Part shown: positions 11,880 through 23,018 of the stretch, in pieces
How the letters are laid out: each line of letters begins with the position of its first letter
How positions within the stretch are numbered: position 1 is the first letter of the stretch
Assembly (NCBI GenBank): GCA_002751075.1
Contig: NAOQ01000345.1
Location: forward strand, 9,979-43,631
DNA from: Ichthyophonus hoferi
Taxonomy: Eukaryota > Opisthokonta > Ichthyosporea > Ichthyophonida > Ichthyophonidae
DNA length: 33,653 bases
Reading direction: 5' to 3'
The notes under the pieces: generated by a model
The model's database searches: none
What the model saw: only the letters and a program-made list of their open reading frames with translations
What the model was told of the DNA's origin: nothing
Made by a program: the position numbers and the translations under genes

Positions 11880-14800
11880 TCATGAAACATGAAAGATGAC
11901 GTTATAACAGTCGAAAACTTGTCTAGTTTTCCAGTTAAGGATCAGCCAACCATGCTGGTCATTGGCATAACTAAGCATACATTCTGGGCATCCCCGAGGT
12001 GAGAGTTTCTCTTTTATCTTAATGTCATCAAGGTGATAAATGAATTTGCAGCTGGACACATGAAGACCTTCCACTGGTGGTCTACACTTAGACCACAAGG
12101 TGTAGGGGACCTCATTACTTGAAATTGCCTTCATTGGAGATAGGTTATAAGTGAAAATGGTAGCTCTATGGACATAGTCCCTTACGCAATGTGGGCAATT
12201 TGCATGGTTCATGGTGCTTCTGCACATAATAATGATTTGGCAGTTTATTCTCTGAGAAATACCATAACTTTGGGGTGGGAAGAAAGGGTAACTAATTGGA
12301 AATGCTACTTTTCATGAGAAAAATGATGAATGAAGAGGACAGGTACTCGCACCCCTGGTGTGTGAACAGAATGTTAATTTTGAATGGAGCATGTAGTGTT
12401 TTTTCATAGATGATAAAATTCTTGAAATTGGGGAGAACGTTCTCCCTTATTTTCATTAAGAAAACGGTTGTGAAATAGGTGTAATCATTTACAAATGTAA
12501 AAAACCGTATAAAACCAAAACGCAAGAGGCCAAGAGGATTAACAATATCACTGTAAATGCACTCCAGTGCTTGGCTAAAACATATATGGTGGGAGGGAAA
12601 CTTCTTCTTGACAATTTTATTTATGTCACAAGTTTCATATTGTTGACCTTGTTGTGGTGCAGGCATAGGCTTATCCAAAGATTGAAATAATTGTTGTAAA
12701 TAGTGATGAGAGCAGTGCATCAATCTCTCGTACCTTACATTATAACTACTGACTGCAGATGCACAACAATCCCCTTTGGGTGTATGGGCATTGTAGGTGT
12801 TCTCTGGTTTGACAATGTTGATGTTGTAAAAGTTAGAAGAAGATAATAGAGTATTTAGTGCAATAGATCTATTAGGGAAGATAATATTTGCATTCAGCAA
12901 ATAGACATTGTCACTAAAAGGTTTTACTGTGAGGAGAAGACTACCATTAACTGCGACTGTGACTAGGTTATTATAGAAAATAATTGTGACTTTCTGGCTA
13001 TGAAAAAATGGTATGGTGAACAAATTGAAAGCAGTTGCACTGAAATAGAAAATGTGTTAGAGGACCATATCATGTGTGATATCCCCCATTGTAGTTCTAA
13101 AATGTATGGTACCTTGTTGAGTGGCTGTGACTGTTTCCCCTGTGCCCATTGTGATGTTAATATTTTTGGGAATGACAATTGTTGCAAATATGATGGCTGG
13201 CCCCACTATCAATGGTGAAAATAATTTGTGAGATAGCATGATGTCTATGAGATATGAAATATAGCAACCCAGTAAAGTTGCTGATAGCCTTGACGGTTTG
13301 ATCGGTGTTGAATAGAACACGTGGTTCTTCAACTACATGGGCAATACCAATGAAAGTGCTGTTTTAAATCTTTGGAATAAAGTTTTTTCCAAAGTTGGAA
13401 CTCTTTATGTTCAAAGAAAATTCATACGTAGTATATATGGCCAATATGTGGACAGTCAAAATGAAACCTGTATGGTGGAACAGGTAGTAATATCCTGATG
13501 TCCATCCTGTCTCTGATTGGATGCCTTTTTCCTGATCGGGAATTACGAAGAACTTTATGTGGAACACGTGGTGCTGTAGTTTAGTCATTTCAAGTGTGAT
13601 CTTTTTTAATGTGGCCTACTCTAAGGCAGACATCCAAGAAGATAGAAATTGTAGAGGAAAGAATCTCCCAACTCAAACTTGAACCTAACATGGCCTGGAG
13701 GCTGTTCAAGTAAGTTCTGTATTTTAAAGGTTGGTGAAGAATATTGATGACAGAGGTGATTATGCATCATTCAGGCTGTTAATACTAGGAATTAATGAAA
13801 TGAAAAGCAAGAATTATATAATGTAGGAGAAACAAAATTCCTGTTTCCCCATGAAAAATATGGGCCTTGAGGAAATCTGTATAGTATTGGTTGAAGAGAA
13901 CGTCAGATAACGTCCTGAAAGTCCATTTTAGTTTAATGTATTTATCAAAAGCTCACTCATTGATGTCAACTTCTTTAAAACCAGTAACTACCCTTTTGTG
14001 ACTATCCTACAAACAGGTGAAATTGTGTCTGGCAAGGTGCTCTGACTTGAGGGGGAATGCATCCTCTATATGCTAGGGCATGATCAGCAGGGTTGGGTTC
14101 AGTATCAAAATGAAGATGATAAGCCCATGTATTTCAAAAACCCATAGAGGTCTTGGGTTCATTGAAGAAAGGAGCAACTCCTTGGTTTATAGGCATAGTA
14201 AATCTTTTTTGGATTATGCAGAATAATTGGAAGGGATAGTTATTCAAATAGAGGTTCTGGGACATTCCATTCGGGCTCCCCATAGCTTTCCTAGTAAGAG
14301 TGTTGTTCATTGGGGTAGGGATCAACTCTAAGGACAGTTCCAAAACTGTTGCTGCCTCCATTGTTGCCTCCAGCTTGAGGGGAATGACATTGATGGATAA
14401 ACTCGGGTTTTGGGGCCTCAGTCATGAGAATATAATTGGGAGATGATTGGACAGACAAGCTTGATGTGATGGTTCTGGCCATCACAACCAATTCTTTCAT
14501 TGATGCATTAGTTGAGGCAGAGAGCTCCTCAAGACGTGTATTAATTGCTGTAATGGAGAAAGAGAGCTTATGTATCTGTGCTATGAAAGCAGCATTGGAC
14601 TATTCAAGATGGTCATTAAACAAAGCAGTGGACTGTACCAATGTTTGCCATGACTCAGTCAAGAACAGCACAGTTTGAACATCCCTTTGTGCCATTTCTT
14701 GTTGAAGAGATGTGAAGGTGGCATCATAGGTAGATGAATCAGCCATTGCTGTAAGTAGTTTGGTAGCTGAGAAAAAAGAAAGATTTTGATGAGGCGCTGT

Positions 14801-15180
14801 GAGGTCCAACGCTGTAGGTATGACTATAGTGACTTGCTGGTGTGATAGGGTGGTCCTGGTGACATCTAAAAAAGTTGGATCAACGAATGACTGAGCAATG
14901 TGCTCTTGTTCTAGTTGGGTATATGAAAAGATAGCAACCAACAGGAGAGACTGTGTTAAAGTAGATTTAACAATAGGGAGAGGAGAATAGTGACTTAAAG
15001 TGGAAGGTGACTAAGGTCAATAATCCTGTATGAAATAGGACTAGTATCTATTGTACTGTGTTCCATTAGATAGTTGTCATCAGGTAAAGGGCTGGTTAAT
15101 GCTCTAGTTAACTGCTCTTGAATTTCTCCCTGTTGATCAATGGATATAGAAGCTTTTGGCTTTTAACTTGGCGACATATT
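11880..15180 (-). mobile_element. Ty1/Copia-type LTR-retrotransposon fossil (gag, protease, integrase regions; broken)
   Basis: Minus-strand fossil. In element order: a gag-like region (about 15180-13400), a pepsin-like protease region (about 13260-13060), a linker and integrase zinc-binding/core region (about 13020-12290), and the integrase C-terminal part (about 12227-11880). The family call rests on the Copia order of protease before integrase and on characteristic integrase segments: a core resembling the FVNDYTYFTTVFLMK type, and the PYTLWSKCRPPVEGLHVSSCK and LSPRGCPECMLSY blocks, which match the Copia 'PYELW...LRVFGC...LDPRG' pattern. No reverse transcriptase or RNase H region was recognised downstream, and no LTR pair or target-site duplication was found by eye. 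It is broken in many places (of the order of ten or more) and looks old. The ends are approximate and mark only the recognisable coding-derived part. Confidence 0.8.
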
Positions 15181-16540
15181 GTTTATGTAATAACTATGAT
15201 CGAATTGTGGCTGCGTGTATATAGCCATGGGATTATTACTATACGAAGAATTAATACCAGACTTAACTTAAAGGCCAACTAGCTAATAGAACTCAGTGCG
15301 ATGTATACTAGTCCTATTTTCAATAATTCACTTATCTTTAACCCGTGCATAGGCACTGGAGCTCTTACAATAGGTTAATACAGGTTCCAGAAAAGCCGAA
15401 AAACACTTGATTATGCCTTAATAGGTGAGAATCAAGACAGTATTCTATCTTTATTGGTGTTTTCAAAATACTTTAGACCAGGGTAGGTAGCAGACATTAA
15501 ATAAGGTGTTATAGTCTAACTCTGGTAACCGGTGGTAAAACAAATAAATACCACAGGTAGCAAAAGCTTGAATTTTGGCGAGTTTAAAAAGCTGAGTCAT
15601 AAAGCGTTTCTACCTTAGAAGTTATTTCTTCGGTACTTTTCTTCATCATCCTTTACATACTATGCCCCATTTCTGTTAGTATTTTTTTTCCTAAGATCAA
15701 TTTTCCATAAAAAAAGAGGAAAATAAAAATGAAAGACTAATTTAGTCTATTATTGAATCCTATGCCGCTCAGTTGTAATGATTCCATACATATATTATAT
15801 AAAATCAGTTATCAAATCATTTGTTATTGGCGATCACGATCATCCTCACAAAATGTGCACCAATAAAAGGTGATTACGTAATGAATGCCAAACATCAAAG
15901 GTTACGTATTCATCATTATTCCATTAGCACAGATTGGATACTGATCATTATTTATAAAATTGAATCATTAAAAGCTCCGATGGCATTCCGTTATATCGCA
16001 TGGTTCTTTGCAGAGGTTAATTAAGCTAAGATTAGGTGCCTTCTAGGCCGACTTAGCACATGGAAGAACTGTAATTAACCAAACCTTTGAGGTAGTAGCT
16101 ACTTAACAATAAAAAATAAAGGTTATATCAGATTCTATCAATTAATAATAGTATATAATAACATTCACAAGTCATTGGCTTTTGTGGCTTTAAAGTTTGT
16201 AGGATAAGCCAACTATATAGAGTATTTCTACTTCAAAATTAATAATTTTAATTAGCTCTGCAGCTAAAAGAATTTACAAAAGAAAAATCTCTAAATCTAT
16301 GCTTGAACGGGTATATTGACAAAAAAATACCAGCTCTCATTTTTTTCAATATTTAAGAATATTTTTAATAGTATATATATGCCAGTTTTATGTTATGTAT
16401 TTTTTTTTTCCATATATTTTCACGACAATAAAGTTAACCGTCAGGTATGCCAAAAATCCAAATATGGGTATTTTCTATCTGGTTGGTGAGTCATTTTTAT
16501 CATAAAATTAATTGGCCAATTATAATGTTCATCTTTCCCC
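15181..16540. other. intergenic DNA upstream of CHMP2A
   Basis: AT-rich DNA between the Copia fossil and the CHMP2A 5' region. No supported gene; the longest plus-strand frame (15821-16024) has no recognisable features. No matching LTR copy was found here. Two donor-like sites close to CHMP2A (16445 and 16486) might belong to a spliced leader. Confidence 0.4.
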
Positions 16541-16756
16541 AGGTACAGCCTTTAAAGACATATTACTGGTGTCCACTATGCGTAGTTTAATGACCATTAC
16601 ATCATGCTGGGTGTTACGTCCCATACTAAAACGCACCCGATGGGCGACCTATGCTAGTAAACCAGCGCATATCAATTAACAGCAACCTAGTAATATATAT
16701 ATTTATTTTTGTAAGAGTGTACATGTTGCGTTATTGCACACAGGACATCACTACAT
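16541..16756 (+). promoter_or_regulatory. CHMP2A 5' flank / probable 5' UTR
   Basis: An acceptor-like CTTTCCCCAG ends at 16541, and a second, CACACAG, ends at 16743, 14 nt before the CHMP2A start codon. Between them (about 16560-16680) the DNA is less AT-rich than the surroundings. This is consistent with a spliced leader and proximal promoter, but the transcription start cannot be placed. Confidence 0.3.
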
Positions 16757-19700
16757 ATGTCTTTTTTATTCGGTACTAGGAAGGCTCCACAGGAGATCTT
16801 CCGAGAGCATCAAAGGCAGATTAATAAGTCTATACGTGAAATGGACCGAGAGAAGGCAAAGATGGAAAACCAGGAGAAGAAACTAATCAATGATATCCGA
16901 CGTGAAGCAAAAACAGGAAATACGGTAATTGCATCTGTTCGGAGGCACAGGGAAATGAAGATTGGAAGTAGTGGTCCACCAACTATGATGGAATTCTTGC
17001 CTACACTTCTTATTATTGAACTGTATTGGAGTACACCTCAGTAGTGATATTCCCATTGCTTTTTCTTTTTACCTGCAATGTACTTAAGGTTATATTATTT
17101 ATTATCGGTAATGTTTCCAGAATCTTGTGGCTGGCCTTGTGTTTGTGTATACTATTAGTGAAAAACATGTATGTAAGGGAGCATCTTCTGGGTCCTACCC
17201 TTTCTACTTCATTTATTTTTATATATTATTCTTTATTTTAAAATCTGTTTATCTCTTATTCTCTTTTTAATAATTTTACTTTTGTTTGATTTAACTTCAT
17301 CTAAGTAATTGTAAAACTTGGACATGCAGACTATTGTGAAGATAATGGCCAAGGACCTGGTAAGAACGAGGAAACATATCCAAAAGATGGCTATGATGAA
17401 GGTCCAACTTCAAGCTGTTTCCCTCCGTATTCAGGTATCACGCTTTATTTACCTGTGTATGTTTTAATATTAATGCCATTGCATATGATATCTCTGTGCA
17501 GTATTTATATGGAAGGCGAGACTGCCAAAATGGGTATGGGGTATTATGTTGTTATTAAAGGCTCCCATTTTTAGTATTTTTCTTTGTGTTTTTATTATTA
17601 GTTATTATGATTATTTGCCTATTCCACTTATAGGGCTTTTTTTTTAAGCATCAGTTATGATAGACACCCGCAAGATTGAACAAAGTTTGTATGTTTGTTA
17701 AGTTTATGACAAGATTTGTTCTAAATCAGAGACCAGTCTGGTAACTCATATGCCTCTACTCACAGGAATTGAAAACAACTGAATCTATGGCACAGGCTAT
17801 GAGGGGTTGTACCAAGGTGATCCTGCGTTTGTTTACTAGTTATTTCTGATATGATATACTCCTGCATTATTTGATGAACAAACAACCATAGTCATAATCA
17901 ACGATATCTATTAGTTTCCCTGCTCTTTTTGACATTTTAAATACCCACACTTTCCTACACTTAATTGCCGAGAGCACACACATATGCATGAAACCACACT
18001 TACTATTACTCTGGATGAGAAATATATTCGTATATACATTGAGACATTTATCTAAATATTTTCTTGCACATACTTAAATACTATTGTTTCAATAATCCAT
18101 GATTCTTCTATGAGTATTAAATCTTACCTATTATGTTAAAAATGCCGACTGCAACCGCCCCTATAGTATCTATTACATAACACTTACATACATATTCACC
18201 AGTTCATGCATGATACTAGTCTTATTTGCAAATATAACGACATAACACTATCTTAAGGCCTCATAGTTCGATAAGTTTATGCACCCATGTTCATATACAA
18301 ACTGTACATGTTCACCAGCCTGAACTCATTACTCCCAGGCGCATACAAAACTACAACTATGTAAAAAAAAACAAAGACCACTCCCACATATATTCAAGTA
18401 TAGGCATACTTCAACCATGTATATTTCCCTCTAAACACAGCCACAATAACACACCACAAACACAATCTTAAATACCAATGCCACCATCTGAACCCCTTTC
18501 CTTTGCCCTCCTTCATTGTTTACATGTACTATTTTCAAAATTTCTTCATCTTTGTTATAGCCCCGTAACTGAGCATTTTAACACAGACATTTATATATTA
18601 CAATCCTTCTTCCATTATATTGTTTAGCCAGTAAGATGCTGTGCTGTTATAAACGTACATTATGCTATGCGAAAACAATTCTTATTAACATTTACCGTTA
18701 GTTGTTCATTTATCAACTATATTCGTGTCACCACCTACTTTTTTATCATTGCTATAATAGGAAATTATATATGATTCTTTATTCCTTGGTTTATACTTTC
18801 TTCTCCTTCTCTCGTCTCTTATTCCATCNNNNNNNNNNNNNNNNNNNNNNNNNNNNNNNNNNNNNNNNNNNNNNNNNNNNNNNNNNNNNNNNNNNNNNNN
18901 NNNNNNNNNNNNNNNNNNNNNNNNNNNNNNNNNNNNNNNNNNNNNNNNNNNNNNNNNNNNNNNNNNNNNNNNNNNNNNNNNNNNNNNNNNNNNNNNNNNN
19001 NNNNNNNNNNNNNNNNNNNNNNNNNNNNNNNNNNNNNNNNNNNNNNNNNNNNNNNNNNNNNNNNNNNNNNNNNNNNNNNNNNNNNNNNNNNNNNNNNNNN
19101 NNNNNNNNNNNNNNNNNNNNNNNNNNNNNNNNNNNNNNNNNNNNNNNNNNNNNNNNNNNNNNNNNNNNNNNNNNNNNNNNNNNNNNNNNNNNNNNNNNNN
19201 NNNNNNNNNNNNNNNNNNNNNNNNNNNNNNNNNNNNNNNNNNNNNNNNNNNNNNNNNNNNNNNNNNNNNNNNNNNNNNNNNNNNNNNNNNNNNNNNNNNN
19301 NNNNNNNNNNNNNNNNNNNNNNNNNNNNNNNNNNNNNNNNNNNNNNNNNNNNNNNNNNNNNNNNNNNNNNNNNNNNNNNNNNNNNNNNNNNNNNNNNNNN
19401 NNNNNNNNNNNNNNNNNNNNNNNNNNNNNNNNNNNNNNNNNNNNNNNNNNNNNNNNNNNNNNNNNNNNNNNNNNNNNNNNNNNNNNNNNNNNNNNNNNNN
19501 NNNNNNNNNNNNNNNNNNNNNNNNNNNNNNNNNNNNNNNNNNNNAAATTATATATGATTCTTTATTCCTTGGTTTATACTTTCTTCTCCTTCTCTCGTCT
19601 CTTATTCCATCATACTTTCTATCCATTCCTCCTATCCATCCTCTATCTAATATACTTCCCACTCTTACTTCCCCTTTTTCTATTACATTTTAGATTTAAT

Positions 19701-21118
19701 CTTCCCTTTCATTTGTTATTTTATATCAATTCCTTCATTATTTCTCACTCTTCAAAGCTTTATCTGTGCCTCTGACGTTAATTAAATTATTAAATTATTT
19801 ATCTTTCTTCCGCTATCCTTCTCTTAGTCTATAGACTCATCCTTTACCCCTCCCTCCTTTCCTGTTTTCTTTTTTTTCTTCTTTCTCTTTTCCTTTTTTT
19901 TGTGGCAGGCAATGAGCAAAATGAACCGGTCTATGAACCTTCCTTCAATTCAGAAGATAATGATGGAATTTGAGAAGCAGTCTGAAATGATGGATATGAA
20001 GGTACCTCCCCCCCCCTACATATATATGTACTAACATATATATTAATATATAGTCACAGCCTAACCACCCCTATGATAATAACTATATATATGCCATTAA
20101 AAGTAGATAGATTTCTATACTACCCAACCATTGACTAGTACTTTTTCTCTTTCGGATCGACTTCATGTTTGTCTTTTGCACGTTTCCTAATTTGTTTTAG
20201 AATAAATACAAGTACACTTTTACACAGACAAATATACTTTTATTCTGACATTTCAGGGTGTCATATTTTAATGATTCACATTTACTGACTATGATATTAT
20301 ATCAAGGGGGAGATGATGAATGATGTCATTGATGATGTTATGGAAAGTCCTGAAGATGAAGAAGAGAGCGAAGAAATTGTTAGCAAGGTGCTGGACGAAC
20401 TTGGTTTAAGTCTTAATGAGGATGTATGTACATTTCTTCAGCAGCTGCCTTCCTTCCCCTCCCCCCCAACTCTGTCTATTTATATTTTCAACCTGTAAAT
20501 TATTCATGTCTGTGTTTATGCACTTGCCTTTTCACTCCCCTTTCCCAAAAATGTTTTGCTTTGTCTTAATTTAATGTATATATCATCTTGCTGTTTTCCA
20601 TCGCATATCACATTTTTCTCTTTACATCTTTCTTCTATTCCCAATATATACTATTTATATCATTTTCACGATAGCGTGTGCCTTTTAATCGTTCTTTGTA
20701 TTGTTTTTCTTCTTCTTTCATTACCCACAATACAATTGTGCAGATTTGTGCATTTTTCTTATTGCCCGAGTGAATTAAAATAAGAAAGTTGGTTTTTTTT
20801 TTAAAAAAATTTTTTTAAGCATTTTAGTGCGCTAAATTTCTATGTACCTTTTGGTTTTTATTATTATTAATAATTTTCAGTTTAAGGTCGTGTCTAATAA
20901 CCTTCTTATAAACATAGAATTAGATGAGATACATATGGAGGTACTCAATTTTACTGGAATAATTAGCAATTAACAGGGAGCCAATATATTTTCTACAGCT
21001 TGTGGATGCCCCCACTGGAATCAAGTCAACACCTGTCAAAGAAAAGCCTCAGCCATTGGCAGCTGATGTTGAGGAAGATGACTTGCAAGCTCGTCTGGAT
21101 GCTCTTAGAAGACCTTAG
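16757..21118 (+). CDS. CHMP2A: charged multivesicular body protein 2A (ESCRT-III subunit, Vps2 family)
   Basis: ESCRT-III subunit that co-assembles with CHMP3 on CHMP4 filaments and recruits the AAA ATPase VPS4 for membrane scission and filament recycling. Six coding exons: 16757-16924, 17330-17434, 17766-17816, 19909-20001, 20307-20423, 20999-21118. All are phase 0 with GT-AG introns, giving 217 residues (human CHMP2A has 222). The basic N-terminal helix starts MSFLFGTRKAPQEIFREHQR; the core keeps IMAKDLVRTRKHI and KIMMEFEKQSEMMDMK. The acidic stretch is SPEDEEESEE, followed by VLDELGLSL. The C-terminus EDDLQARLDALRR fits the MIM1 consensus (D/E)xxLxxRLxxL(K/R), so VPS4 binding should be intact. 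CHMP2B is excluded by the closer match to CHMP2A throughout. Intron 3 (17817-19908) contains the assembly gap. The complete frame shows that the gap costs no coding sequence. Confidence 0.95.
18762..18828 (+). repeat. left copy of the 67-bp repeat flanking the N gap
   Basis: Identical over 67 bp to 19545-19611 and directly abutting the N run. This is the pattern expected when two contig ends overlap but were scaffolded with an estimated gap rather than merged. Confidence 0.97.
18829..19544. other. assembly gap, 716 N
   Basis: Run of N within CHMP2A intron 3. The long open frames that appear to cross it on both strands are artefacts of translating N as any residue. Confidence 0.99.
19545..19611 (+). 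repeat. right copy of the 67-bp repeat flanking the N gap
   Basis: Exact duplicate of 18762-18828. Unique pyrimidine-rich intron sequence continues after 19611. Confidence 0.97.
20881..20940 (+). other. possible in-frame 60-nt cassette exon of CHMP2A
   Basis: Exactly 60 nt, open in phase 0 (20 residues, beginning FKVVSNNLL and ending IHME), bounded by a good acceptor (TAATTTTCAG) and a GT donor (GAG followed by GTACTC). It lies between the last two coding exons, which are also phase 0, so inclusion would lengthen CHMP2A by 20 residues just after LSLNED. The donor is weak and human CHMP2A has no equivalent insertion, so the normal mRNA probably skips it. Confidence 0.3.
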
Positions 21119-22457
21119 AAATTTATAATATAGTTGTATTCTACTAGGAAATATGATACATTGTAAGGTCCAAGGATATGCTTGGCATACATGTTTAATG
21201 GACATTGATTTGATTCAAGCTGATATTGTTTAGTACGAAGGAAAGACAATTAATATGCAATTATATGTAATTATAGTTTATAGGATAGGGTGGGTTGTAG
21301 GATTTTAAAGTGTCATATTTATACAGGGAAGTGGGTTTTCACTTACACCCATTGGCTATGTAGTACGTAGCAAAGTACTTGAAAGAGTCTTATTGTTGGC
21401 TGTAAAAGGCAGGCCTTATGCGCAAATGGATGAATTGTTTATAATTCATCTGCTTTTATTAGTAACCCAACGTGTCATCTACGCTATTCCTGTATGCAAA
21501 CTGCTGCACTGGTATATTGCATTTGCAGTAATTAGAAGTTTCTTAAAGAATTTTTATGTTTTAAAACATATTATTAGAGCTTATGTGATTCCTATTGCAC
21601 AACTATATATTATTTGGCTTTAATTTTAATACGGGTTAGTATTCGGTTTCAATCTTATACTTTGCACATGCTACTCAATATATGTAACTTGGGTTGATCA
21701 GTTTTGCAATGGCTTTTGTGATTCCATACTTCAAGTCCAGACATTGGCTTTTAGTCTCGCAGCTTATGGAGGAGTGTAGAATTCCACTCTTGTTGAGATT
21801 ATAATGGTTAGTAGCACGTGTTGCAATAGTAGTATTATTATGGCAGCTGCTTCTCACATCTTTATCGAAGGCCTATACCACCGGACCAATCCTAGCCTCT
21901 GTTCAAGAGCCTTCGTCCAGCATAAATATTATGTTTATTCCCACCAATTTTACTTGTAAATTTAATAGGTTGGATTAGATACCTTAAATTTATGGACCAG
22001 ACTGAATGGAAGTAATTGGGCAAGATTAAAAATTCTGTTGTGCTTTTATCGCTCGGAATTATCTATAATGTTGTTAGATTTTCTCAATTAGTGGATGTTC
22101 TGTATGTTAAATAGCAGCAATTTGTTTTAAATAATCGTGTTTTGGATCGGCATTCATTAATCTGTACCCCGATGTTTTTAAAAAAAAAGCTATATGATCC
22201 CGGAAAATATCAGCCTTATTAGATGTTAAATATTTATTCATCGCGTTGTTAAATTTTGGAATAATTTGGTCTTAATCTAGATGAATTTATAATAAGAACG
22301 GTATTAAATCGTATAATGAGAAAAGCATAGTGATTCTAGAAATATTAGTCTGTATTTGTAAGTAGGCTTTTATACCTTAACAACTGCATGTTTACAAATA
22401 AGGTAGGATGTATACATTGTAGACACCATCCTAAACATATATACATACATATGTACA
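21119..22457. other. 3' flank of CHMP2A and intergenic DNA
   Basis: Starts just after the CHMP2A stop. No AATAAA was seen close to the stop; the nearest clear one on the plus strand is at 22458-22463, which would imply a long 3' UTR. The plus-strand frame at 21393-21623 is hydrophobic and unrecognised, and I do not count it as a gene. Confidence 0.35.
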
Positions 22458-22538
22458 AATAAAGGATTAAATTTATGTCCTTCCACACACTAGAGTATAA
22501 AAATATCCGGTGTGGTTAAAAAACAAAAATGATTTTTT

Positions 22539-22670
22539 ATGGAACATTCTATACGAAATTCCGTATCATCGTCTAGTGGAAAAGTGCGTGTAACAACTAT
22601 TGACATTTTGACTGGACGACATACAAAAGTCGGAAATGATTCTCATCAGTTTCCTATTGGAGCATGTTAA
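22539..22670 (+). CDS. candidate small ORF, 43 residues, unknown
   Basis: ATG to TAA on the plus strand, beginning MEHSIRNSVSSSSGKVRV and ending SHQFPIGAC. The peptide is polar and of balanced composition (Ser, Thr, Val, Gly, His), unlike the low-complexity frames around it, and the DNA is locally less AT-rich. No family, signal peptide or membrane segment is recognised. It lies between CHMP2A and PPOX. It could be a real small gene, an exon of an unseen transcript, or chance. Confidence 0.2.
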   Translation: MEHSIRNSVSSSSGKVRVTTIDILTGRHTKVGNDSHQFPIGAC

Positions 22671-22880
22671 CATTTCAATTTTCTATTAGATAATTACCTT
22701 TTTAATTATAATTCTAGTTCCTATTGGCTATGTTGTTGACACAAATTAATGTGGCTCTCAGGAAATTGTAGTATACTGCTTTTAACTATAATTATAGATC
22801 ATACGACAATATCTGGGTTTAAGGACTGGCTGCTGGCTGACCCTTATCAATCACTCTAGAACTTTCTTGAAAGCTCAACA

Positions 22881-22938
22881 GTATTCTAGGTGTTCTTGCT
22901 CAGCGGTATTCTAGGCGTTCTTGTTCTTGTTCTTGTTA
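22881..22938 (+). repeat. short tandem duplication plus TTCTTG repeats upstream of PPOX
   Basis: An 18-bp unit (GTATTCTAGGYGTTCTTG) occurs at 22881-22898 and 22906-22923 with one mismatch, and its 3' end extends into three to four TTCTTG units. It lies about 100 bp upstream of the PPOX start codon, so it is within the likely promoter or 5' UTR. Confidence 0.8.
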
Positions 22939-23018
22939 AGGATAAAGCAGTAAAGAGGTTTTAAAGTTAAAGACACCTTGTCAATAGTATTATTTCGTAT
23001 GGCTTTGGTGTTGCAATA

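Noticed and set aside
12963-13218. Plus-strand and overlapping frames around 13.0-13.2 kb
   Set aside because: Antisense or out-of-frame shadows of the Copia fossil.
10415-15465. Matching 11-bp ACACCAATAAA inverted pair near 10419 and 15452 as possible element ends
   Set aside because: Too short and isolated in AT-rich DNA; the similarity does not extend on either side.
15821-16024. 67-codon plus-strand frame upstream of CHMP2A
   Set aside because: No recognisable features, start context or splice sites; length unremarkable for AT-rich intergenic DNA.
18702-19775. Very long open frames crossing the N gap on both strands
   Set aside because: They exist only because N codons are translated as unknown residues. 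The real bases on each side are intron, and the flanks are duplicated.
21393-21623. 76-codon hydrophobic frame after CHMP2A
   Set aside because: Could look like membrane segments, but AT-rich DNA yields such frames readily, and nothing supports translation.
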